Shown: positions 34,735-46,499, numbered from the stretch's first letter. The stretch is DNA of 64,000 nt from Branchiostoma belcheri (GCF_001625305.1 NW_017804242.1:749223-813222), one strand, 5' to 3'. A program made the numbers and translations. The notes: generated from the sequence alone by a model not told the origin.

Positions 34735-35320
34735 TCAGAAGGTGTATCTGTATCTGTATAACCGGTATAACTGCCCTTTAGCATAACACACCAGCTTCTG
34801 TATCTGTATAGCCGGTAAAACCGCCCTTCGGCGTAACACACCAGCTTCTGTATCTGTATCAGATTCTGTATAGCTGGTGTAACTGCCCTTTGGTGTAACA
34901 CACCAGCTTCTGTATCTGTATCTGTATAGCCGGTGTATCTGCCCTTTGGCACACCAGCTTCTGTATCTGTATCTGTATAGCCAGTGTAACTGCCCTTTGG
35001 TATAACACACCAGCTTCTGTATCTGTATCTGTGTAGCCGGTATAACCGCCCTTCGGTGTAACACACCAGCTTCTGTATCTGTATCTGTATAGCCGGTGTT
35101 ATCTGCCCTTTGGCACACCAGCTTCTGTATCTGTATCTGTATAGCCAGTGTAACTGCCCTTTGGTATAACACACCAGCTTCTGTATCTGTATCTGTGTAG
35201 CCGGTATAACCGCCCTTCGGTGTAACACACCAGCTTCTCTATCTGTATCTGTATAACCAGACTGAGTATAACTGCCCTTTGGCATAACACACCAGCTTCA
35301 CGCGGCACGCAGCGGGGCGG
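34735..35320 (+). repeat. Minisatellite, ~50-66 bp unit, about nine to ten copies
   Basis: The core CACACCAGCTTCTGTATCTG, with TATAGCCGGTGTAACTGCCC and TTTGGTGTAA, is repeated with length variation from extra TATCTG hexamers. A longer ~183-bp period links units near 34930 and 35115. All minus frames are long and repetitive because the unit lacks stops. I do not call a protein. Confidence 0.92.
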
Positions 35321-35339
35321 CAGCTAGCTCTGTATCGGT

Positions 35340-35830
35340 ATAGCTGGTACAAAGGTGGTTAAAGTTTTAATTTTCTACCGACCGGCCAGGATCAACATGT
35401 ATCGAGACGCTCTGTAATTATGCAAACGATTTGTGCCGTCTTTCTCTTCCCGAACTCGACATGTTGTTTGGAAGGTGGTTAAAGTTTTAATTTTTTACCA
35501 ACCGACCGGCCAGCTACGGACAAGATCAACATGTATCGAGACGCCCTGTAATTATGCAAATGGTTTTTCTCCTCGGGTGGGCAGGGATCCCCCCAGGTGT
35601 CAGCGGCGGCGACCCCTCCGCTCGAGCGTGCCAATGGCAATTCATGACATTTCAAAGGAGTTTTTGTCGCGCTTCTGACGACGGCGTTTCAACGGGGTGC
35701 CGCATTTTTAAATGTCACCTGGAAAGTGCTCCATCAAGGCGAGAAAAAACGTACGGGCGCCCGCAGGCGAGCCGCGATAGAGACAAATCCGACACATTCG
35801 CTGAGATCAATAATCATAAATAAGTAATAC
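35340..35830. promoter_or_regulatory. Island with a duplicated homeodomain/POU composite site
   Basis: A ~122-bp segment starting AAGGTGGTTAAAGTTTTAAT is duplicated (35352 and 35473). It contains GATCAACATGTATCGAGACG, then TAATTATGCAAAC at 35415-35427 in copy 1 and TAATTATGCAAAT at 35549-35561 in copy 2. Copy 2 has a perfect POU octamer ATGCAAAT fused to TAATTA. CpG-rich unique sequence follows to 35830. Regulatory function is inferred from the known POU/homeodomain consensus. Confidence 0.5.
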
Positions 35831-35834
35831 TTGG

Positions 35835-37070
35835 TTGTGGGGGAAAATGATACTAGGGGTCTACTAATGAAGCAAGGATGCCTCTCCATGTAATCATCCC
35901 ACTCAACAGGGTGCCTCACATTACCACCTAGGTCAAAACAAAGTGTGAAATAAAATTAAACAGGAGAGGGCTCAGAAACACTGATCAATACGCTTTGACG
36001 CTACGACATAGTAATTCTGATAGATATGGGCAGATATTAAAGAGATACTGACCTTTCGAAGGACTTGAAAATTAAATCGTGGCCTGAATCTATGACGACA
36101 GTTTGGCCACGTTAAACAGACAGACTGAGATGTTAGATAAGTCAGAATACCCGGTAGCTGTCTATTGCTAATATGTCACAAAAAAACGATAACTAGTCTA
36201 GAATAGTAAAACAAAATGTAGCTTTACATCAAATATAGAACTCGTGGTAATATAAAAGATATATAACAGGTGTCAAGGAAATGAAATGTTGAAGAAAGTA
36301 GTGACATTTCTTAACTTTTTGACTTATCTTGGCTTCCGGTCTTTAGGACTTGTCCTCTTGCTAGATGTATAATTTGTTCTATACTTTCTTGTGGTGTCCA
36401 AGAAGTCCACGAGGGCTGGCCAATTAAGTGCGGGACACCTCACTTAAGTTTAATTCACTCATAAATAAAGGCAAAGACAGCATGGTATTCTTCATGCCAC
36501 TGATATGGTTGGGTGTGATCATTACAAAACTCCAAATAGAGGGAAAACCCTTAAAAGTTTGTATCAGATCATTCTAACAAGTTGAGTTTCTATTTGACTA
36601 TCACATGTTTCCTCTTCACCAATCAAATGGTTTGTTACAATTCATCTGATCAAGACTAGCAGTGTCTACTGGGCTAGATGGAAACATTATTTATACTAGA
36701 CTATACAGCCTCAGTATGTAAACATGGCAAAATCTTTTTGCAAAGTATTGGACTTCTTCAGCAAAGCCAATAAACATGTCTTCATCAGTTTGAAGTAGGT
36801 CTGTCCTCATTTCTCTTGCCACTGACATAACCTGCAAAATTAATTATAAATCCAGTGATTTACCACTTCAAAACATTCATGTATCTGACAAAGAACAATT
36901 CAAAGTCTTCAGGAACTAAATGAATTTAAATTCCCGACATTCTTCAGTTCAGTTCTATCTCATATGATATCTATATCAAAAACTATCAAATGCATTGGCA
37001 GCCAGTGTAACATGTAGATCAGATTAGTGTTGCCGTGTCCTCATTATGTTCATTTCACAGTGCGGTAATG
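35835..37070. other. AT-rich intronic spacer, nothing recognised
   Basis: No exon, repeat family or island that I can support. Confidence 0.4.
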
Positions 37071-38350
37071 TATGCAGCAGGTCGTGAGAGAACAATGCCA
37101 GCTTGTCCCGGCTCAGGACATGTATTGTCTCGTCGCGAGGATTCATTAGAATTCTGCCGATGAATCGCAGCAGCACAGCAGGCGTTTGTCTGGGCATCAT
37201 ACATACACCCGACGTGGTGTGGTGGTGTAACGTTACCTTACCCAGTCACAACAGTGTCCTTGCTAGCGTCCGTCTTTCAGTCATTTCACGGAATTTTGCT
37301 GCTCATGACGGACAAAATTTGGCCCAATCTGTCATCTTTGATGGGCAAAACTTGGTGTTTAAAGCTTAAGGTAGGGAAGGAGATGTCATTAAACTAAGCT
37401 TGGTCTACAGCAAAATTTGCCCCTCATATTCAAAATGTAGGAATGGGGTTTCAGAGGGACCCTAGGATTGTCACTTTACATGATGTTATGTAAAAAAAAA
37501 AGCTGAGGTCACAGAAAAAATTTTTAGGCTGGCTGGAACACTGGGTGTAGCGTTTCCTTACCCAGTGACAACACCAGTTGGCACCGAGGAGGTTTGATTT
37601 TCGGATCAATGCCGGTGTCCCGCAAATGGTCTTAATCAGAATAATTATTACTTTCCTGATACAAGCTGGAGCTGATCCAGGGTAGCCACTATAATTAACC
37701 ATACGGTCGGCCGGTAGGTAACGGTTAATAAGACACAAGTTGCGGACACACGAGGTCCTGAGCTGGCCGGCCGGCTCCGGGCCATCCATATTTGCGTTTG
37801 ATGAACGACACCCCCGTTCCGCGACAGTGTAGCCATCTGTATTGACTACACCATTACATCTTGTACGATCAAACTTTCAGCATTATGAATAATACGACAT
37901 GCCCGGACATACATCCATCCCCGGCCAAATGCCCGCTGCGTTGCGCCGGCGGAGGCATTACACATGCGAGACGGCCGGTCCCCCCGGTGCCGCGCTACAA
38001 GGAAAAATCATATTAAATACCGAGATAAGGCCGCGCGGCAGAGGGGTCACCTACCCGGGGACCCGTGCTCATTGTTTCATGATGGCAGACACGGATGACC
38101 GATGAGGCTGGGGTGTAAATATTTTCCTTTGCAGCTCTGACCAATGAATAAAAGATATACTTCTTATTCCCCTGTAATTGGCAGAACACTGGCCGGCCGT
38201 CGCAGTAACAAATTCTGCCGCATAATGCAGGGGGGCTGATGTATGGTCATGTGGCGGCGGGGGGCTAAATCATACTCCTGTCTGTCCCTGGGAACGACTG
38301 CTGCCATTGTTTTTCACGGCGAACTGCATGCCTTTCGGAAAGGGCAACTG
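37070..38350. promoter_or_regulatory. CpG-rich islands (37070-37300 and 37560-38350)
   Basis: Two islands carry a shared word: AACGTTACCTTACCCAGTCA at 37227 and AGCGTTTCCTTACCCAGTGA at 37547. The second island has AATAATTATTACTTTCC, GTCGGCCGGTAGG and GCTGGCCGGCCGGC. There are no splice-bounded frames. Candidate regulatory DNA in the large intron of the zinc-module gene. Confidence 0.35.
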
Positions 38351-38989
38351 TCACTAAATCGTTTCTGTTTTGTTCGGACCTTGCACAGCCTGACCAAGCA
38401 ACTTTGTGCATATCTGTTGTAAATAATTTTTATATGTGTCTTTTGTATATTATGATAGTTTAGATGTATTATTTTTCAATGTGAACATTGTTTTTCAAAT
38501 AATGTGACAAAATTGTACCTAATTCAGGGGGATGCGCTTCTGCTACCCCTGCTGTTGTACATTTGTAAAATGATGAGCAATAAATAAAAAATCTGTAAGT
38601 TAAAAAAAATCTGTAAGTTTTCAATCACAAATGTGTTTTAACAACTGTGAAAAATAAATGTGTCGTGTGATAACCAAAAACATTGGCTTTTATTGTCACT
38701 TTTTTTTTCAGAGTGATACCTTAGGGTAGACACAATTTTGTTCTGTACGAAACCACAGTCACGTACTTTAGTGAAATGTTTCAAAAGCCAAGCCAGGATC
38801 ATACCCAATCGGAAAAATGTGGTTTTGAAGCAATGTGTAAAGACTCTGAAGTAAAAGAACTAAGTTGGTGCAAGTGGGAACATTACTTTTTATTTTTAGT
38901 GAAAATCATTATAAGGGTACAAGAGCACATCACACTGTCTCAGTGCAAACATGTACGGTCAAATCAGCCCACTACAATGTAGGGGACTG

Positions 38990-39210
38990 ATAAAATCAAG
39001 TGGTCTTTGTGGACAGGTGGTCAATTTTGACAGGATTCTCAATGCTTGGGACCACCAAAAAGTCATCAAATTGGCCAGGTACATGTAATACTTGTGTAAA
39101 GTTATTGTCACTTGTACAGGTTTGACTGTATATCAATGGCCAGGTGGTCCTTGTTATAGCTATTATGTAGAGGTGGTCACTTGTACAGGATTGACTGTAT
39201 GTACACTGAC
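38990..39210. mobile_element. Family C element
   Basis: Contains GGACAGGTGGTCAATTTTGA, TTGTACAGGTTTGACTGTA and AGAGGTGGTCACTTGTACAG, words shared with the other family C copies. Its ends are not sharply defined. Confidence 0.5.
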
Positions 39211-39395
39211 ACATTGAGACCTGTCCAGTGTATGCTTCTAGTAGTATCCCGTTTCATGTTATGAAGAAATCTTGTAATGTGACTGGAAACATGTATATAA
39301 TTATGTATGATGTACGAAGTACAAACACCATGTTGTCTCTTTAACCCCCCTGCCATGGGGTCACCTACATGTATACCAAAACCAAATTTGTATTG

Positions 39396-39545
39396 GTTAG
39401 GCCACACCAATTCAGCTTCTTGGTCCTTGGGTTATTTGAAACTTTATTTTCAATACAAACATAGCAGACAAAAGTTTGAATTGCGTTAGTATTTACACAC
39501 CATTGAGCTCGTTTTATATTATAATACGATACGTTATAAAAAAAT
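39396..39545. mobile_element. Family A left-end fragment
   Basis: GGTTAGGCCACACCAATTCA followed by GCTTCTTGGTCCTTGGGTTA. No right end found. Confidence 0.5.
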
Positions 39546-39660
39546 ACAGTCAAAACTGCCCAAGAAGACCACTCTGGGGACCAAAAAAAATCTGGCCTAT
39601 GTGGACAGGTACAAATGTAGTCACTGTAGACAGGATTCTACTTCCTACTCCAAACAAAAA
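39546..39660. mobile_element. Family C fragment
   Basis: ACAGTCAAAACTGCCCAAGA, AGACCACTCTGGGGACC and TATGTGGACAGGTACAAATG match family C word order. Confidence 0.5.
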
Positions 39661-39672
39661 ATTCTGTCCTGA

Positions 39673-39988
39673 CAGGGCTCCAAATACCACCTGCATATAC
39701 AGGTTAGTGCAGGTAAAATTGGAGCTGTGCAGGTACATGTATTTCTGTTGTCTACCTACATTGGGCCATGTTCTGGGTTACTTTATATACTGTAGATGGA
39801 TTTTTAAGTATTGACTGGAACCACCTAACATTACATTTTGAATGAAGTGTGAAAGAAATAATGGCAATAGTTTCTGTGGTGCAGGTAAAATTTGTCTGGT
39901 GCAGGACAATTTCAACGTTACCTAGCAGTACACTGGTACAGGTATACAACACAAATGTATAAAGAAAAAAGGATTTCAATCCCTGTTA
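39673..39988. mobile_element. Family B element
   Basis: Left end ACAGGGCTCCAAATACCACC, right end GGATTTCAATCCCTGT. GTGCAGGTAAAATT words near both ends match the copy at 48782-49092. Confidence 0.6.
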
Positions 39989-40199
39989 ACAATTATGTCT
40001 TTTGAGCACGGAGGTTTTGTTTCTCATGCCATACTTTCTGTACTCCAAACAAAGTATTCTCCTCTGGTCTTCATGATGCGGGGAATGTACCCCTTCAGGC
40101 AACGTTGCTGACACCAGTCCCAGGAGCTTCACCTTATCATTTCCTCCATCGTTCCAAAAGCTTCGTTTTGCACCCTTGTTTTCAAAAAACAGCCCCACT

Positions 40200-40960
40200 C
40201 TGACCTTCTGTCCGCTCCTTTGGGTATGGAGTGTCTAACCGCACCGAGTTTCCCAGACATTCCCTGACACCGGCAGTCTTCCTTCCCCGGTGGTTAAGAT
40301 TATCGAAACTATCTTAAGGCCATCATTGCAAACAACAGACACAAGCCCTCCTGAGACGTCGGTGCCGGAGACATTCTGAGAAATCACATGGCCTTGACTT
40401 CTCTCTCAAACTGGGACGTGAGAATGGAGTAGAAACAAGTGCAGGTCTGTTACACAAGGGCTTCACACAGGTATGACAGCTAGCAAACGTAATGGGAGAC
40501 CTGTAACAAGCTATTCTTCAGCGGGTATGTATGTAACGTTATGTACATGTATGTTCAATAAAGATCTAACACATCATCCATTCGTTAAAAACTATGTCAA
40601 GCCTATTATTTAACCTACTATTAGAAAAAGCAGAGGCTGAACTAGTTAATTTTAAAAGCAAAATTCAAAAATGAAATTTATACAATATCAAAAAATCTAT
40701 AGGTTTCAAAAATGATAAAAAGAAGTGCCATTTTTCAGCTTTTATTCATTTGCACAGAGTGAAGGATTGTGCTTGTCATTTTGTCCCTCAACAGTGTGTT
40801 TCTGTGATTCCCAGTTTCCACCGTGCTGTATACTAATGTCGCCGACTCTCATTGCGCTCAGCTTCATTACCATGCCACTACGAAGGCCGTGTGACTCAGA
40901 GCCAATTAGAGCTCTCGCCTATAATTAGGCAAAATATTGAAATGCCAATCGTTTCTCTTT
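40200..40960. promoter_or_regulatory. Mixed-GC islands (40200-40450 and 40800-40960)
   Basis: 40240-40400 has CCCTGACACCGGCAG and GACGTCGGTGCCGGAGACA. 40830-40935 has GTCGCCGACTCTCATTGCGC and AGCCAATTAGAGC. A minus frame at 39986-40240 reaches into the first island but lacks splice context. Confidence 0.25.
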
Positions 40961-41245
40961 GATAGAGAGACGACTGCACGCCAGACTATTCTGCAGGAAA
41001 GACAGTGAGTGACTGGAGCAAGAATAAGGACGGATATCCTCATGCTACTTGACAGTGAAAAGATCACAAAATCTGTGCTACATCATGCATAGGCGAATAC
41101 TGAAATGTCTCTTTGAATGTTTTGATAGAGAGACCACTGGCAAACGATTCTGCAGTAAGCAATCAAGAGAGAGACTGTAGGTAGAATAAGGATGGATACC
41201 ATGCTACCTGACAGTTAAAAGATCTCGAAATCTGTAATATTTTGT
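40930..41245 (+). repeat. Tandem duplication, period ~165 bp
   Basis: GATAGAGAGACGACTGCACG at 40962 and GATAGAGAGACCACTGGCAA at 41124, each followed by ATTCTGCAG, AGAATAAGG and ATGCTACYTGACAGT. Confidence 0.75.
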
Positions 41246-41259
41246 TTCCCGGATCATCT

Positions 41260-42140
41260 CAGTATGCTGTGTACAACTGCGCATTTTCCCATATTCCACA
41301 ATTCACCTGGGGGACATTCTGGACATGGCCAGAGGGCTCCTGTCACCTGGAGTTACACCGTTACCCACCGAATCGTCGTTTTTTTCTTCTTTCTTTTCTT
41401 TCTCGGAACGGACAAGTCATAAACCCCTTTGACATGTTGATGAACACTGTCTTCATTTTGAAGCGTCCTTGTCTCTCCATCTAAAGTAGGCCCTGCCTTT
41501 TTATCTGGACTCTCCCCTCCATACCCGCTACAGCCAGGGGCAGTCCGGCCATTTGCTCATGCCGCTTTTGTCCGAGCTTGACCATTAGAGCCAGCTCGCT
41601 GATAAGTTGCGCCCGGCTCATACAGGAGCTAGAAGGGCCAGACCCTTCCAGGTAGCTCACAATTCCCGTTCACATTCAATACATCCATCCACCGCAGACG
41701 GGTGGAGACCTTTATCTCTTGTATGTCCGAATTTATCAGATGAAAGTTGTCTTATGAAAACGCTCAATTTATCTGGCATAATAATGCTGTCTGCTGCTCG
41801 AGTCCTCTGGTTTCCTGGACCATCAAAGTTAGGAGTCACTACAAAGGACGTCCAGACCTCAACCGTAGGACTGGTGATCTACATGCAAATTCTGCGACTT
41901 CAGAGGGAAGTTTGTAAGAGTAGGACTTTGCGAAAGTTTGGGAGCTAATTTTAGGAATATTTTTGCCTGCAGGATGTTGAATGGCCTGTCAGAGCGGAGT
42001 CCCCTGGACAGTTCGCCCTGTCAGGCTCGGCTATAGACCACAGGGCAGCGCCGCTAAAATAGGATGACGCCAATGCCACTGGTCATCCATTTTCACGTCA
42101 ACTTCCTGCCCCAGCCATTAGCAGCCGGGTGGCCCCTAGA
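41260..42140. promoter_or_regulatory. High-complexity CpG-containing island
   Basis: About 880 bp of unique sequence with CTTTATCTGGACTCTCCCC, GAGTCCTCTGGTTTCC, GCGCCGCTAAAATAGGATGA and TGGTCATCCATTTTCACGTC. Frames are open on both strands, without donor/acceptor pairs. Candidate regulatory module. Confidence 0.35.
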
Positions 42141-42199
42141 CGTACTTTGTAAGTGGCATATTTGTCATTATTATTACAACCTTGTACCTCGCGCAGGCA

Positions 42200-44480
42200 G
42201 ACACAGGGACAGTGTGGCTACGTTGGAAGATGACGCTGAACAAGGGATGAAGAATATCAAACAAACAGCGGCCCTTTTGGAATAAGTGAAAAAAAAGCAA
42301 AATCCCTCGCTACTGTTGTGAAGATTTTGTGACATCTTATCAAGAGTTAGTACATGGTGAGAAACATGTGTGGGCAGCCTAGGGTTCTGAAGGACATTGT
42401 ACCTGAAAATGAGGAAAATAAATGACAATGAAGTTAATTGCATATAAACAAATAGCTAAGTATACATGGATGGAGGGATTCTGTTGAACAGTCATCCTTC
42501 CATGCTTTGTTGTTTCAGCAACAGCAGTAAGTTTCTACTCAAATTACTTTAGTGCCCAGAAGTAGCCTTTTGGCTTTGCAGCAAACTCTTTAAAAAATTT
42601 GAATGAAAAATGTAGATTATGTGTCAGTCAGTGTAGAGAGCCATCTTGACAAGTATGATGGTAATTTAAAAAAAAAGTTAAACCTTTTAGTCTTAACAAG
42701 GAACTAAACATTTACAAAATACCAAAACAGAGTTGATTGAACTGTTGAATTTTTTCTGGTGCAGTTAATGCCTATATCCTTACCAACTTTGGCAAGGAAG
42801 CTACAAACTTTCCTGCAAAGCATATACTAGGTACTCTAACATGTCCAAGTACCAGTGTGCACCTGTAGCATGTCAAATGCAAGGATCACAAATGTAAACC
42901 AACTGGGAAAAATGTAGAAATCCTAAAAAGCTTTCACAGGAAGCGAGTCAGCAGAGACCAGTAAAGGAACTATCCTTTGTGCAGGTGGAAACCTTACACA
43001 AGTGCACCATCAAGGTTACATGTACACTACAGTGTCAGATTGGTATTCAAATGTACCCCAACCCCTGAACTGTGGGGAGAGCCCATCCGTTTCCGTGTCA
43101 AGTCCCTGCCCCGCCATTTGAACCATACGCCCCGAATATACACCACACAAATGGGCTATTCCTCACATCAGCATCCCCGCATCCTTCATATCCATCAACC
43201 ACCAATAGTGCTGCGCACCGGTTCACTGGACTAGGATCCGGACTTCTAAGAATGTTTAGGTTCAAGTCCAAAAAAACCTAAAAGTCAAGAACCGAGTCCA
43301 GATAGACTTATTACCATAAAAGACCATTTCACATATACCCCTTTTCTTTCCAAACCACCTAAAACTTTCCATAGATTGCAAAATCTTTGCTGCAAAATGA
43401 AGAAAACATCGCCATCGGGCATCATTAAGTACCAGCCTCCATGTTGTGTGGCCAAAGTTTCATCCAGACAACATTGCAAGGTTGCCAACATGCAATTCTG
43501 TATATGCCATGGGTTTAGGTCTGGACTTACAAGTCCGGAACTGAGCCTAAACCTCTGGACTTGAATCCGGACCTGAACCTAAATGTGGGTTTAGGTATGC
43601 AGCATCACGCACCAATATTCCTGGACGTTCAGACTCTAAAACAGGGGGACGACAAATCACAGGTCTGGTCTGGTAAACTAGGAAAGTAAGGACGGTGGTA
43701 AATCAAGACGTCACCAGTCATTTGCCTATGTGGAGTGTGAGGTGCAGGGCTTGAAATACAAAAAATGTACTGCAGGGTGCATCACAAGAATACTGAGTCT
43801 CTTACTCAAGCAACTACAAAATTAATGTAGATAGATTTTTAAATCAAGAAGTCATCACTCATTTGCCTGTGTGGAGGCGCAGGGCTGGAAATATTGCAGG
43901 GTGCATCGCAAGAACATTGTTACTTGTGCAAGTGGATAGATTTTTAAAACTACAATGTATCTATTAGATGTTTCAAATGCATCACCCTTGTCTTGTCTAA
44001 CTTTTGTTTCCTTTTGGACTTTAAAAAAAAGTTGTCTTTACTTTTTTGTATATCAAACAATAGTGCATACTTATAAAGCTGCTTTTCTGACAACATTCAA
44101 TTTCTTGTGTTGTGAATTATAATCTAAACTTGCTTCATAATGATCTACCAACACAAATGAACTTTCAAGATAAACAAACAAACTCAATCACTGTCCGGTT
44201 TATCGTCTGAATGAAACATTCAAACATTCGAATGAAAGCAGGATTATTTTTTGTGGGGTGTGAAGGACACAGTTTACATCAGGGCCCATCAACCCTCTCT
44301 GAACCGTGACTTTTGATGCGATCCTGACATCATCATGTTTCTGACTGTGCATCATACATCTGACGAAGGTTGACGAGATTGACTGCAAATTTATGGTGGG
44401 TTTCTACTTTCTTCCTTGTGTTGGAACAAAGTGTGAACTTTATAACTAAACAAACAAACAGGTGACATCGGATCCCCAGC
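42200..44480. other. Spacer with simple local repeats, no gene seen
   Basis: 43215-43600 holds repeated TCCGGACTT, AAGTCCGG and GGTTTAGGT-type words. 43745-43960 holds two partial copies of a family B-like start (GCAGGGCTTGAAATAC, GCAGGGCTGGAAATAT). The rest is AT-rich. Confidence 0.4.
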
Positions 44481-44481
44481 G

Positions 44482-44534
44482 TCTCACCTCTGACTGGTGG
44501 GCCTGATGAAGCCCTGACAGTGGCAGGTAGGCAG
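44482..44534 (-). repeat. Duplicate of exon 3 end and its splice donor
   Basis: On the minus strand the segment repeats the last ~47 nt of exon 3, encoding LPTCHCQGFIRPTSQ, and the donor CAGAG|GTGAGA. It lies about 150 bp downstream of the genuine exon end. The upstream part of the exon is not copied; a CTTACTAG acceptor-like word stands there instead. Confidence 0.85.
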
Positions 44535-44635
44535 GACTAGTAAGCACACATGTACCAGGTCCTGATGTATTTTACTGATGAAGATTCTAAACAAACAAAC
44601 AAACAAAAACAAAAAACAAACAGGTGACATCTCAC

Positions 44636-44749
44636 CTCTGACTGGTGGGTCTGATGAAGCCCTGACAGTGGCAGGTAGGCAGCACACAGGCGGTCCTGTC
44701 TGCCTGAGCCTGCTCCCGGGCCTGCTGCTGGTCAAACTTGGTGGGCAGT
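44636..44749 (-). CDS. Exon 3 of tandem zinc-module gene (first half of module 2)
   Basis: Acceptor TATCCAG|A, donor CAGAG|GTGAGAT. The 114-nt exon has one base completing an Arg codon (AG|A), 37 codons and two bases left (AG). It encodes LPTKFDQQQAREQAQADRTA and then CVLPTCHCQGFIRP, the C-x4-C-x-C half of the second zinc module; the C-x2-C-x-H-x4-H half is in exon 4. Phases fit the 46218-46076 exon and the 31597-31465 exon, which implies a 13-kb intron in between. Confidence 0.7.
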
Positions 44750-45227
44750 CTGGATACACATGTAAGAGAATAGTTAAACCTTTATTGTTACAGCATACAT
44801 ACTCTGTTAGTAAGATGACGTTATCCACACATGTATTTAGCTTTGTTAGATCTTTCATTGTAGAAGACCATACAAAAGTCACTGTACTTTTTTGTTGTGT
44901 CAATATAGAATCTATACTAGAAAGGCCAATATTTGCTTAGGAGCAAATACAGTGATGGCTTCACCACATTTTACGACATGGTAGGGAAAGAATGAGAAAC
45001 ACAAGGGAAAACAATGATTTACATTGATATAACTATAATATGAAGTAACATACAACTAAAACAACAGTTGGATAGCTATTCCCTACATTATTGGTTAGGA
45101 TTTTTAATTGCATAATGCAAACTGTTGATTTTCAAAATAAAAAAAAAACGTTCATGCCCCGCATTCCAATGCTGGAGCAGGAAAGCTTGAAATACCTACC
45201 AAAACACTTGAATACAGACATACTGTC

Positions 45228-45362
45228 AGTATGAAAATGCTCTGTGCAGGTGTTAATCAAGTTAAATCCCAACAGCCAATCAGCAAGAAATGCTCTGTGC
45301 AGGTGGAAATGCTCTGTGCAAGTGTTAATCAAGTTAAATCCCAACAGCCAATCAGCAAGAAG
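45228..45362 (+). repeat. Tandem duplication, ~77-bp unit
   Basis: AAATGCTCTGTGCAGGTGTT at 45235 and AAATGCTCTGTGCAAGTGTT at 45307. Both copies continue AATCAAGTTAAATCCCAACA and GCCAATCAGCAAGAA. A third, short copy of the start lies between them. Confidence 0.85.
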
Positions 45363-46075
45363 AATAGAGGAAAGCTGCATGCCTATTGGTTGATGCCCTG
45401 CATTCCATTGTGATGACTCATGCCCAAACGTGGTACACAGCACAGTAATACATTTGCTATAACACAGCCAAAAAGCTCAAATAAAACCATTCTAAAAGCC
45501 TGTATCACCAAAATTTAAAAAACGCCTGGGGGTATTTGCCCACTGTACCTCCATACCAAATTTCAGGTCCTTAGGCCCCAAAATGAAGAAGCTGAATCCA
45601 TTTAAAAAATGGCAGGAGGAGAAGAAGAAGAAGAAACATCAGAAAAAGCAATATGGTTTCACCACACCACTTCGTGGTGTGGTGAAGCCATAAATATCAC
45701 AGGTTTTCAAAAGTAAAGTTTAACATTAATTTTTTGTACCAAATTTTTACAAAAAGTCAAATTTCAAAAGCTCCTAACTTCTCATAGAAATTACATATCG
45801 GAATAAAAGCAACATTTTTGTAATCCTTGGTTTCTAATTTATACGTCCGTAAAGTTTTCATTGAAAAATATCTATTATTATTTGATTATTTGCCACTCCC
45901 CTTTGCATTAAAAGTAGAAAAGGACAATGGTTTGTTGGGGGTTAATGTTCAGGGTCAAAGCCACAACACTGCAACGGTTATCACGTATTTATGAGATTTA
46001 CTAGAAGAAAACTCATCCTTTGTCCCTCTGTTTGGTAACAATTGTCACTTTTGGGGACCCGGCCCATGGACTAAC

Positions 46076-46218
46076 CTGTGTTCTGACTCCAGGTGCTGAC
46101 AGCCGGTGCACTGTCGGGAGGAGGACTTTACAGAGGAGTTGGGTGGGGCGGAGAAGTCAGAACAGTCACACTGGGAATGTTGGCATGGAGTCCCCTTCTG
46201 GGTGCCTTGTTTCCTGAC
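46076..46218 (-). CDS. Exon 2 of tandem zinc-module gene (module 1)
   Basis: Acceptor ATGTTTCAG|GTC, donor CACAG|GTTAGT. The 143-nt exon has 47 codons and two bases left. It holds a whole zinc module: PCQHSQCDCSDFSAP, then RQCTGCQHLESEH, giving C-x4-C-x-C-x17-C-x2-C-x-H-x4-H. The same order and near-identical spacing are found in module 2. A related order is known in the basonuclin N-terminal domain and in GCN5/PCAF N-termini. Metal binding is inferred from the Cys/His pattern. Confidence 0.7.
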
Positions 46219-46499
46219 CTGAAACATTCATTGAAATGGCACTGTCATAAAAGATAGCGTTACATACAGAATTCTTTTAAGAGTTAAAGCATCAACAAAG
46301 TTACGCTTCCAGTATTCTTCATCAATCATTTCAGTCAGATCTTTCTCGCTTAAGACTCAATGTTTGGACTGAACGATGTTCTTAAAATGCCACCTGTTGT
46401 CATTTTGTACTTCCCAAAGAAGGCCACACACCTTCAATTTATAGGATTTTCAAGAATAATGCTAGATTGGGATACTAACAGTAAATTATTTCAATTATT

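Noticed and set aside
34626-35308. Long minus-strand open frames (up to 219 codons)
   Set aside because: They translate a 50-66-bp minisatellite that lacks stops. All frames give repetitive peptides and there is no start or splice context.
34735-35320. CRISPR-like direct repeats
   Set aside because: Units vary in length without conserved repeat/spacer alternation, and the genome is animal. It is a minisatellite.
39986-40240. Minus frame with protein-like sequence (VGLFFENKGAKRSFWN)
   Set aside because: Its stop lies at the border of a family B element and no acceptor or donor pair bounds it. The phases of exons 3 and 4 already join without it.
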